Assembly (NCBI GenBank): GCA_017541885.1
Contig: JAFXYF010000015.1
Location: 102,085 to 166,084, forward strand
Reading direction: 5' to 3'
Source of the DNA: Bacilli bacterium
Lineage (GTDB): Bacteria > Bacillota_I > Bacilli_A > RF39 > UBA660
DNA length: 64,000 nt
Part shown: piece by piece, positions 1 through 7,341 of the stretch
Layout of the letters: every line of letters begins with the position of its first letter
How positions within the stretch are numbered: position 1 is the first letter of the stretch
Notes under the pieces: model-generated
Seen by the model: only the letters and a program-made list of their open reading frames with translations
Database searches by the model: none
What the model was told of the DNA's origin: nothing
Position numbers and translations under genes: made by a program

Positions 1-432
1 TTTATTTCTGTTGTTTCTGCATATATGGCTTACAATGTAAACTATACTAAAGCTTTTCGTATGAAGAATAAGATTATTGCTTTATATGAAGAATATGATG
101 GTGATTGTGGAGCTGATTGTAAGGAAGAAATTGCTGAATATGCGAAAGACATTGGTTATACGAGCATAAATAATCTTCGTTGTGAGGAAAGCTACTTTAA
201 ACCAGATGATCCATCTGTTAGAACACAAACTTTTGATAGATATGGATACTGTGAATACAAAGTAAATGTTGTAAAGAGTTCAAATCCATCTGTACATAGG
301 GATAATAATAGTGATCCTGGATATTATTATCGTATTCTTACTCGTATTGATATTAATATTCCTATAGTTCAAAATGTATTGGATTTAAGAATTTTAAATA
401 TTACAGGAGATACAAAAGTATTTAATAATTAA
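1..432 (+). CDS. C-terminal part of a membrane-anchored pseudopilin/TadE-like protein (5' end outside window)
   Basis: The reading frame is open from the first base, so this gene starts upstream and only its C-terminal 143 residues are visible. The visible part begins with the end of a hydrophobic segment (FISVVSAYMAY) and continues as a soluble domain of about 130 residues with five Cys (DCGADC, LRCEE, GYCEY). One N-terminal helix followed by a small soluble domain is the shape of TadE-like or type II/IV pseudopilin proteins, and the next gene resembles the Tad ATPase TadZ. The family call is by shape and context only. The gene sits 27 bp before the next one and is probably in the same operon. 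Confidence 0.45.
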   Translation, partial: FISVVSAYMAYNVNYTKAFRMKNKIIALYEEYDGDCGADCKEEIAEYAKDIGYTSINNLRCEESYFKPDDPSVRTQTFDRYGYCEYKVNVVKSSNPSVHRDNNSDPGYYYRILTRIDINIPIVQNVLDLRILNITGDTKVFNN

Positions 433-459
433 TTGCAAGAATAAAAGGGTGTTGATACT

Positions 460-1515
460 ATGGATATTGTAGTTGCAAATCAGTATAGAGATGAAATAAT
501 GAATCTTGATGCTGACATTATTAAAAGTGTTAATGGTGAATATGATGCAGCTGAGATAGGAGAAATGTTTAAAGATTTCTTCTTTGACCGTTTAATAATT
601 GATGTTACTGCATTAAAGTCATATGATGACTATAATATATATAAGAGATTAATTGCTTATATAGATCCAGATAAAATAGTATTTTTACTTCCGGAAGGAA
701 GTAAGCTTTGTACCCCTAGTTTTTTAAATCAATTAATTCAGATGAAAATTTATAACTTTACAACTAATGTTAGTGGAGTTTCTTATTTACTTAAGAAACC
801 AAATACTTATAAAGAAGTAGAACATATTGCTAAGATGGCTGAGAAGGCACCTCCTACAGAACCTCCTGCACCTAAGGAGATAGTGGAGCTTGTAGAAGAG
901 AAAAGTGCTCCTCAAGCTAGTGTTCCTGTAAAGAGTGAACCTAAGAAGAGCAGTACTATTATTCTTGGTGTTAGAAATGTTACAGCTTCTGCTGGAGCAA
1001 CAACACTAATTTATATGATGCTTAAGGAGTTATCACTTGTTTATGGACAAGAAAAAGTTTTAGCAATAGAAATAGATAAAAATGATTTCCCTTATTTTTA
1101 TGATAAGAGAATGATTTCTATTAAACAAGATAATTTAAGAGCAACATTAGATAAATATTCAAATATGAAAGTAATATTAATGGATTTAAACGGATGTAGA
1201 GAGAGTTCTTTTTGTAAAGATATTATTTATTTAATTGAACCATCTACATTAAAATTAAATCGATTAATTCAGAGAAATAGAATTGTATTTCAAAGCCTTG
1301 TGGGCAAAAAAGTTGTATTAAATCAAAGTATTTTACAAAATAATGATGTTTTTGATTTTGAGTCTGAAGCAGGTATTAAGATATTCTATAATATGCCTCC
1401 ATTAGATGAGAGAAAGAGAAATTCAGTTATTGCAGATTTGTTGTCACAATTGGGATTAATTAATTCTTCTGTTAGTGATGGATCTGGAAAAATATTTGGT
1501 TTATTTAGACGTTAA
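460..1515 (+). CDS. TadZ/CpaE-like protein: pseudo-receiver domain plus degenerate ParA-type ATPase domain
   Basis: This 351-residue protein has three parts. Residues 1-125 look like an atypical receiver domain, including the strand DRLIIDVTALKSYDD. Residues 126-165 are a Pro/Glu/Lys-rich linker. Residues 166-330 look like a ParA/MinD fold. In TadZ and CpaE this layout places pilus or secretion machinery at a cell site. The P-loop position reads RNVTASAGATTL (about residues 172-183) and lacks the Gly-Lys-Thr/Ser of a working Walker A, so ATP hydrolysis is doubtful. The AIEIDKND strand that follows matches the usual position after the P-loop. The start is an ATG behind AAAGGGTG. It lies directly upstream of the T4SS-like genes, which suggests a localising role; that role is inference. 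Confidence 0.6.
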   Translation: MDIVVANQYRDEIMNLDADIIKSVNGEYDAAEIGEMFKDFFFDRLIIDVTALKSYDDYNIYKRLIAYIDPDKIVFLLPEGSKLCTPSFLNQLIQMKIYNFTTNVSGVSYLLKKPNTYKEVEHIAKMAEKAPPTEPPAPKEIVELVEEKSAPQASVPVKSEPKKSSTIILGVRNVTASAGATTLIYMMLKELSLVYGQEKVLAIEIDKNDFPYFYDKRMISIKQDNLRATLDKYSNMKVILMDLNGCRESSFCKDIIYLIEPSTLKLNRLIQRNRIVFQSLVGKKVVLNQSILQNNDVFDFESEAGIKIFYNMPPLDERKRNSVIADLLSQLGLINSSVSDGSGKIFGLFRR

Positions 1516-1570
1516 CAATTGACAAAGAGTTGTTGATAATATTATAATTAATTAAGAAGGAGTGGTCGTA

Positions 1571-1900
1571 ATGGCAAATCTAGTTCAATTCGGTGCAATC
1601 GATGCATGCGGAGGATTATTACCAATCGTAAGAGTTATTAAGAAAGGAATTTTCCCAATTTTCCAATTAGGTATTCCAATTCTATTAATTCTTTTAGGTA
1701 CTATTGATTTAGGAAAAGCTGTTATTTCTAGTGATGAAAAAGAAGTTAAGGCTGCACAAAGTAGATTAATTAAGAGATTTATTTATGCTGCGTTAGTATT
1801 CTTTGTAGTAACTTTTGTTTCTGTATTAATGAATATGGTTGCTCAAGGTGGACAAGGAGATACAGCTAGCTGGGAAAACTGCTGGAGAGCAGCTGGTTAA
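1571..1900 (+). CDS. VirB2/TrbC-like small two-helix membrane protein (pilin-like) 1
   Basis: This protein of about 109 residues has two hydrophobic helices, roughly residues 24-46 (FPIFQLGIPILLILLGTIDL) and 66-88 (FIYAALVFFVVTFVSVLMN). A short basic/acidic loop (SSDEKEVKAAQSRLIKR) separates them. This is the shape of VirB2/TrbC major pilins. The ATG at 1571 is preferred over the GTG at 1562 because the GTG overlaps the ribosome binding site AAGGAG (1557-1562), while the ATG has 8 bases of spacing. No classic signal peptide is visible. A terminator follows, and the next gene encodes a similar protein. The pilin role is inferred from shape and position. Confidence 0.55.
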   Translation: MANLVQFGAIDACGGLLPIVRVIKKGIFPIFQLGIPILLILLGTIDLGKAVISSDEKEVKAAQSRLIKRFIYAALVFFVVTFVSVLMNMVAQGGQGDTASWENCWRAAG

Positions 1901-1912
1901 AATTACGAGAAA

Positions 1913-1940
1913 AGATAGCAATTTATTGCTATTTTTTTTT
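1913..1940 (+). terminator. Hairpin terminator after pilin-like gene 1
   Basis: Arms ATAGCAA (1915-1921) and TTGCTAT (1926-1932) enclose a TTTA loop and are followed by a run of T. In mid-operon it may let the first pilin-like gene be expressed more strongly than the downstream genes. Confidence 0.75.
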
Positions 1941-1959
1941 TCATTTGATATACTTATTA

Positions 1960-1968
1960 TGATATAAT
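1960..1968 (+). promoter_or_regulatory. Extended -10 promoter before pilin-like gene 2
   Basis: TGATATAAT matches the extended -10 form TGnTATAAT. No good -35 is visible at the right distance. It lies just after the terminator and before the ATG at 1988, so the downstream T4SS genes may have their own promoter. Confidence 0.45.
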
Positions 1969-1987
1969 GTTTAACGGAGTGGTTAAT

Positions 1988-2443
1988 ATGAAAAAAGCGA
2001 TAATCGTTGGTATATTTATGTTTATTTCACTATTTGCTTTTGTTCCAGTTCAAGCGCATGCTGTGTCTTTCTCAGATGGCGTATTGATTGCTGCAAAAAC
2101 TAATATTTCGGACTTAACTGATGGATATAATCAAACACAAGATTGCGATGGATCTGATTCATTATTAGGTAATCCTGATGATGAAAATTCTGTTGCATGG
2201 TTATTAAATAAAATTTTAACTTATGCCACAATAATTGGTATGGTTTTAGTAGTAGTTTTAAGTAGTATTGATTTCTTAAAAGTTATTACTAAGGGTGATG
2301 ATGAGGCAATGCAAAAAGCTGCTAAGAAACTTGCTTTACGTTTAGTATTTGCAGCATTATTATTCTTTGTACCAACTCTTGCTGCTGCGTTATTAGATTT
2401 ATTTGGTTTAACATCTGAATCCACTTGTGGAATTGGTCAATAG
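1988..2443 (+). CDS. VirB2-like two-helix membrane protein with signal peptide (pilin-like) 2
   Basis: This 151-residue protein starts with a typical signal peptide (MKKAIIVGIFMFISLFAF, then PVQAHAVSF with a likely cleavage after AHA). After a short Cys-containing region come two hydrophobic helices (around TYATIIGMVLVVVLSSIDFL and LRLVFAALLFFVPTLAAALL), separated by a charged loop. The C-terminus again holds a Cys (STCGIG). The ATG at 1988 is chosen over the in-frame ATG at 1967 because it opens on the signal peptide, and GGAG lies about 9 bases upstream. The helix-loop-helix core parallels pilin-like gene 1, suggesting either two pilin subunits or a pilin and a minor partner. Confidence 0.55.
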   Translation: MKKAIIVGIFMFISLFAFVPVQAHAVSFSDGVLIAAKTNISDLTDGYNQTQDCDGSDSLLGNPDDENSVAWLLNKILTYATIIGMVLVVVLSSIDFLKVITKGDDEAMQKAAKKLALRLVFAALLFFVPTLAAALLDLFGLTSESTCGIGQ

Positions 2444-2457
2444 GAGAGGTGATATAG

Positions 2458-4650
2458 ATGGGAGATTCATACTTAGAGTCATCAAACTTAGGACGTGATT
2501 TAATCCGTTCTATTTTCGCGTTTCTAGATAGACCTGCTTATTGGCTATTAGGAATTGCTTATCAACTATTCTTTAATGTCGCTTCAGCTGATATTTTTAG
2601 TAATAATACTATTATGAAATTTTATGGAAGAGTCCAAGTAATCCTTGGAGTTTTTATGATGTTCCAATTAGCAATGGTATTTTTAAGAGGTATTATTGAT
2701 CCTGATAGTTTTTCTAAAGAAAAAGGCGGAGGCTCTTTACTTAGAAGAGTTGCTATGTCATTAATACTTATTACTTTATTAATGCCAATTAGTATTACTA
2801 GTCCTAGAAATGAATATGAAAAACAAATTAATAATAATGGATTATTATTTGGTACTTTATATTCTTTACAACATAGAATTTTATCAAATAATACAATTGG
2901 TAGATTGGTTCTAGGTACTACAGATACAAGTGCTAATTATGTTGATGGAGATGAAGATAAACTGGAAACTTCTTCAAGAGTTTTCTCATCAACAATTTTA
3001 AAGGCTTTTTATAGAATTAATCTGTTGCCAAAAGATAAGAGAACTGATACTGGTACAAAAGATCCAGCAACATTAAATAAAAATAGAGTATGTCAAGATA
3101 TGGATTCAGAGTTTTTGAATTCTTATACTAAGTTAGATGCTGATCCTGGTGACATTATTGCAATGGTTAATAAGACTTGTACATTAGATGATGGTCTATT
3201 TGGTAGTAAATTCTTAGGTAGTAAGAAATATTATTTTACTTATATGCCTTTAATTTCAACAATTGTTGCAATTATATTTGTATTTATATTATTAAGTTTT
3301 ACAATTGATATTGCTGTTCGTGCTATTAAACTTGCAGTATTACGTTTAATTGCACCAATACCTTTAATATCTTATATGGATCCTAAAGGTAGTGGAGATG
3401 AAGCGTTTAAGTCTTGGAGTAAGACTTTAACTTCAACTTATCTTGATTTATTTATAAGACTTGCTGTTGTATATTTTGTAATATTTATTATTCAAGATAT
3501 GATTGTTAATGGTATTGTTATTGAACATGGCTCTGGAGTTATCGGAGTATTATCATTAATTATTATTTGGATTGGTTTATTTGTATTTGCTAAACAAGCT
3601 CCTAAGTTTATTAAGCAAGTCCTAGGATTAAAAGATTCTGGATTTAACTTATTTGGTGGTCTTGCTTCACTTGCAGGAGCTGGAGCTGTTGCTGCTGGAA
3701 CAATTGGATCATTCAATGCTTCTAGAACAGCAAGCAGATTTGCTGATTCAGTAAATAATAAAGATCCTAATACTTTATTTAATAGAGGTAAACATTTACT
3801 TGCTGGATTTGCTGGTGCTGCTGGTGGTGCTGTTACTGGTATGACTGCTTGGGCTGGTGCAAAAGATCACCAAGGAAAAGCAGTATTGGATGCTATTAAC
3901 AAGCGTAATGCGACTGAGATTTCAAGAGGAGCATCCGGTTCTACATTACGTGGTAGAATGGATGCTACTGGACATAGATTATTCCAAGGTGAAGGTGCAA
4001 CATCATTTGATGCTGAAACTAGAAATATTGCTCAAAAGAAGAGTATCGAAAAAGCTGCAAAAGATTTATTCTCTTACTTAGAGGGTAAAGGTAAAACAGA
4101 TGGTGCTGCTGAAAACGTTAAAACTGCTAATATCGATGCTTTAACTGGACAAGATGGAGTAAAAGTTGGTGTTAAGAGTTCATTAAATGATTTCAATAGA
4201 GCAAAAGCTGATGCTTTGGCACGTCAACAGCGTGAAGGTGGTGCAGCAACATTTACTATTAATGTTGAAGATGCAAAAGGTAATAAATATACTCGTACTA
4301 TTGATGCTCATGATGCAGTTGCTACTAAAATTGAAGAAGAATTATCTTATGCTGCAGGTGACTGGTGGGCTGCTGGTATAGGAGCTAATGATAATGGATT
4401 CCTTCAAAAGAAAGCTACTTATAATGAATCTTTAAAAGATGCAACATTGACACAAGCAGAAAAAGATGGACCATTATATCACGAATATACTTCTCAACCA
4501 TACAAGAAGGATAAAGATGGAAATGATGTTACATTTACTGCTTCTGTATTAAAGAAAACATCAAAAGCTGCTGGAGGAGAAGCTACTCGTCGTGAAAGCA
4601 GTGAAAGCTATAAGAAACAACAAGCAGATTACAATGCTACTAAAAAATAG
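2458..4650 (+). CDS. VirB6/TrbL-like polytopic T4SS channel protein with long soluble C-terminal tail
   Basis: This 730-residue protein has an N-terminal half with several hydrophobic helices: about residues 18-45, 62-85, 99-115, 263-290, 322-350 and 360-385. This is the layout of VirB6/TrbL inner-membrane channel proteins. An extracellular-type loop of about 145 residues separates the helices after residue 115. From about residue 405 the sequence turns Ala/Gly-rich (SLAGAGAVAAG) and then charged and soluble to the end, roughly 320 residues. It sits between the pilin-like genes and the PrgI/VirB4 genes, as in many Gram-positive conjugation operons. Start at ATG behind GGAGAGGTGAT. The function of the tail is unknown. 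Confidence 0.7.
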   Translation: MGDSYLESSNLGRDLIRSIFAFLDRPAYWLLGIAYQLFFNVASADIFSNNTIMKFYGRVQVILGVFMMFQLAMVFLRGIIDPDSFSKEKGGGSLLRRVAMSLILITLLMPISITSPRNEYEKQINNNGLLFGTLYSLQHRILSNNTIGRLVLGTTDTSANYVDGDEDKLETSSRVFSSTILKAFYRINLLPKDKRTDTGTKDPATLNKNRVCQDMDSEFLNSYTKLDADPGDIIAMVNKTCTLDDGLFGSKFLGSKKYYFTYMPLISTIVAIIFVFILLSFTIDIAVRAIKLAVLRLIAPIPLISYMDPKGSGDEAFKSWSKTLTSTYLDLFIRLAVVYFVIFIIQDMIVNGIVIEHGSGVIGVLSLIIIWIGLFVFAKQAPKFIKQVLGLKDSGFNLFGGLASLAGAGAVAAGTIGSFNASRTASRFADSVNNKDPNTLFNRGKHLLAGFAGAAGGAVTGMTAWAGAKDHQGKAVLDAINKRNATEISRGASGSTLRGRMDATGHRLFQGEGATSFDAETRNIAQKKSIEKAAKDLFSYLEGKGKTDGAAENVKTANIDALTGQDGVKVGVKSSLNDFNRAKADALARQQREGGAATFTINVEDAKGNKYTRTIDAHDAVATKIEEELSYAAGDWWAAGIGANDNGFLQKKATYNESLKDATLTQAEKDGPLYHEYTSQPYKKDKDGNDVTFTASVLKKTSKAAGGEATRRESSESYKKQQADYNATKK

Positions 4651-4670
4651 AATAAAGGTGTGTGATATTT

Positions 4671-4997
4671 GTGTATAATGAGTATTTGATTCCTGCAAAT
4701 ACGAAGAGAGGGCAATTAATCTTAGGATTTTTTAGACCGTTTGATTTGTATTTGTTTGGTGGAGGTGTACTGGTTACATTTATTCTAATTGCGTTCCTGC
4801 CGTTATCAAGTACGGCTATTACGATATTTTGCTTAGCTCCGGCATTTATAACAGGATTTCTTGTTATGCCGGTGCCATATTACCATAATATGTTAGTTGT
4901 AATAAAGGAAGCATATGAATTCTTTACTGGTCGTCAAAGATATAGATGGAAAGGTTGGTGTTATAAAAATGTCGTCATCAAAAAACGTCAAAAGTAG
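4671..4997 (+). CDS. PrgI/VirB3-like small T4SS membrane protein
   Basis: About 108 residues. A short soluble N-terminus (VYNEYLIPANTKRGQ) is followed by two adjacent hydrophobic segments (DLYLFGGGVLVTFILIAFLP and ITIFCLAPAFITGFLVM) and a basic C-terminal region with YEFFTGRQRYRWKGW. PrgI-family and VirB3 proteins have this size, twin-helix form and position immediately before VirB4. The GTG at 4671 is preferred over the GTG at 4662, because AAAGGTG (4654-4660) gives about 10 bases of spacing only to 4671. The 3' end overlaps the next gene by 29 bp, suggesting translational coupling. Confidence 0.65.
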   Translation: MYNEYLIPANTKRGQLILGFFRPFDLYLFGGGVLVTFILIAFLPLSSTAITIFCLAPAFITGFLVMPVPYYHNMLVVIKEAYEFFTGRQRYRWKGWCYKNVVIKKRQK

Positions 4998-5526
4998 TGG
5001 TTTTACAGAAGATTGGTTACCTGTAAGAGCCATACAAAATAATATGATTGTCACTCGTGACAATTCAAAGGTTACTGGAGTTAAGATTACTCCTAGAAAT
5101 ATATTTATATTAGACCCTGATCTACAAAATAATATATTGATTGCGCTTAGAAATTTTTATAACACAATCGATTATGAATTTTGGTTAGTTGTTGCAGATA
5201 GACCTGTAGATATTTCTGTTTACATGTCTCAAATGCAATTACTACTTAATGAAACAAGTTCTCCTGCAATTCGTAAATTAATATTACAAGATATTGATAA
5301 AGGAGAAACATTTATTAGAAATAATGTTGTAGATACTGAATATTATTTCTTATTTAAAACAAAAGATGCTGATTTAGCACAAAAGAGAATTCGTCAAATG
5401 ATTAATGGACTTGCTGCTGCTGGACTTAATGCTTCAATGGTAAGTAATTCCGATTTAAGATTAATCTTAGATAATTTCTTAAATGGGGGAAATACTACAG
5501 AGTTTGGAACGGTGATGCCAGTATGA
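4969..5526 (+). CDS. Separate N-terminal domain of a VirB4-type ATPase
   Basis: About 185 residues from the ATG at 4969. The sequence resembles the extreme N-terminus of VirB4/TrsE proteins: DWLPVRAI, a turn such as IVTRDNSKV, then NIFILDPDLQNNILIALRNF and a helix-strand pattern ending in DYEFWLVVADRP. It contains no P-loop. The gene ends with TGA inside an ATGA overlap with the next gene, which starts in the middle domain of the same family. The two frames together make about 780 residues, a normal VirB4 length. The usual single protein therefore seems to be made as two coupled chains. A sequencing frameshift is possible but would need to have created a clean ATGA. Confidence 0.65.
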   Translation: MSSSKNVKSSGFTEDWLPVRAIQNNMIVTRDNSKVTGVKITPRNIFILDPDLQNNILIALRNFYNTIDYEFWLVVADRPVDISVYMSQMQLLLNETSSPAIRKLILQDIDKGETFIRNNVVDTEYYFLFKTKDADLAQKRIRQMINGLAAAGLNASMVSNSDLRLILDNFLNGGNTTEFGTVMPV

Positions 5527-7313
5527 GTACAGGATTAAGAAGTCAATTAGCTCCTAAGGGCTTACAATTTAATGCTAGTGATTTCTTCATTAGCGACAAA
5601 TATGCAACTATTTTAACAGTTGTATCTTATCCAAAATATATTGCTCCTGGTTATTTATCATCACTTACAAATATGTCTGGAATTAAGGTAGTAGTTAAAC
5701 ATATTCCAGTACCATTTGGTGATATGCAAAAGATGTTAAATAAGCAAGTTGCCGAATTAAAACAAAGATATCAAGATGAAAGAGATCAAACTACAAAAGA
5801 GAGAATTAGACAAGATGCTGAAAGTTTGGAATATTTCATTTCAATGCTTGCTGGTAGTCAAGCAAGAATCTTCGATTTTCAAATGCACATTATGATTACT
5901 GCTGAGACTAAAGAAGATTTAGAGTTAAAGAAATTAAATGTTAAGAATTATTTAGATGCAATGGAGTTGAAAGCTGTATCTTTAAGATTTGAACAAGAAA
6001 AAGTTTTAAAATCTATACTTCCAGTTTTCCCTTCACAAGATATTGAACAAAGAATTGGTACTCCAATTCCTTCTGTAACAATTGCAGCTATGTATCCATT
6101 TATTTTCGATAGTATTAAAGATCCTGGACTAAGTTGTTTACTTGGAGTAGACTTCTCAGGAGGAGTAATCTTATTTAATCAATTCTTATACAAGATTCGT
6201 AAAGAAAATAATAGAAATAATGCTAATATGATTATTCTTGGTACATCTGGTTCTGGTAAATCTACAGCAGCTAAATTATTACTTAGAACTCATATACGTA
6301 ATGGTTGTCAAATTGTTATTATTGACCCTGAAGATGAATTCAGAGAATTAACTAATGCGTATGGTGGAGATACTGTTGATATTGGTAAAGGTGGAGAGTT
6401 TGGTTTAATTAACCCACTTGAAATCGTTATTGATGCAGATGAAGAAGAAATTAAACAAGGTCTTGGTTATACAGTACTTACTCGTACTTTACAATTCTTA
6501 AAGGCATTTATGAAGTATTATGATCCTTCTATTGAAGAGGATGTACTTACAATGTTCTCTGAAATTGTACAAGATACTTATAGAAGATTTGGAATTGACT
6601 TTAATACAGATTTTTCTCAGTATACTTCTCAAGATTATCCAACATTTAGTGATGTGTATGCAACAATTAAAGGTAGACTTATGTCTATGACTGATCATAC
6701 ACAAGAGAGAGATATAATGGAGAGACTTGAATTAAAGGTTCGTCCAATTACTAAAGAATTAAAGTTCTACTTTGATGGACATACTACAATCCGTAAGGGT
6801 AGTGACTTTATGGTATTTAATATTAAAGAGTTAATGAATAGTGATTCTACTGTTAAAAATGCATTATTCTTCAACGTATTAAAGTATGCTTGGGGATTAT
6901 GCTTAGACTTTAGTGTAGATACAGTACTTATGGTAGATGAAGCTCATGTATTATTAGGTGATAATAATGCTTTAGGAGCTGATTTCTTAGCACAAGTACA
7001 AAGACGTGCTCGTAAATATAATACTGGTACAGTTATCATTACTCAACAACCATCTGATTTCTCAGATCCTTCTGTAATTACTCAAGGAAAAGCTATCTTT
7101 GATAACTCTTCTTATTACTTAGTAATGGGTCTTAGAAAACAAGCTGTTGAAGATTTAAGTTTATTAATTGACTTAAATGAAAGTGAAAAAGAAAGTATTA
7201 AACGTTATTCTCAAGGAGAGGCTTTACTAGTATGTGGAGATAGACGTATGAGAATAAATGTTGCTGTTACACAAGATGAATTAGATTCCTTTGGATCTGG
7301 AGGAGGATTCTAA
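5523..7313 (+). CDS. virB4: VirB4-type T4SS ATPase (middle and motor domains)
   Basis: This 596-residue protein is the energising ATPase of the secretion machine at the inner membrane. The N-terminal 200 residues match the CagE/TrbE/VirB middle domain (LAPKGLQFNASDFF, TVVSYPKY). The motor domain has Walker A GTSGSGKST (about residues 240-248), a strand ending IIDPEDEF, Walker B LMVDEAHVLLG (about 471) and a conserved glutamine region IITQQPSDF. ATG 5523 overlaps the TGA of the preceding gene (ATGA), so the two are probably translated together. The absence of the first 180 or so residues of a standard VirB4 is explained by the preceding gene. Neighbours before and after are T4SS-like. Confidence 0.9.
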   Translation: MSTGLRSQLAPKGLQFNASDFFISDKYATILTVVSYPKYIAPGYLSSLTNMSGIKVVVKHIPVPFGDMQKMLNKQVAELKQRYQDERDQTTKERIRQDAESLEYFISMLAGSQARIFDFQMHIMITAETKEDLELKKLNVKNYLDAMELKAVSLRFEQEKVLKSILPVFPSQDIEQRIGTPIPSVTIAAMYPFIFDSIKDPGLSCLLGVDFSGGVILFNQFLYKIRKENNRNNANMIILGTSGSGKSTAAKLLLRTHIRNGCQIVIIDPEDEFRELTNAYGGDTVDIGKGGEFGLINPLEIVIDADEEEIKQGLGYTVLTRTLQFLKAFMKYYDPSIEEDVLTMFSEIVQDTYRRFGIDFNTDFSQYTSQDYPTFSDVYATIKGRLMSMTDHTQERDIMERLELKVRPITKELKFYFDGHTTIRKGSDFMVFNIKELMNSDSTVKNALFFNVLKYAWGLCLDFSVDTVLMVDEAHVLLGDNNALGADFLAQVQRRARKYNTGTVIITQQPSDFSDPSVITQGKAIFDNSSYYLVMGLRKQAVEDLSLLIDLNESEKESIKRYSQGEALLVCGDRRMRINVAVTQDELDSFGSGGGF

Positions 7314-7341
7314 AATATAAGGAAGTAAGGTGGTGGTGGCA

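Noticed and set aside
5515..5530. Sequencing frameshift in virB4
   Set aside because: The junction is a clean ATGA overlap and both frames continue as good coding sequence; it is kept as a likely true split, though only reads can prove it.
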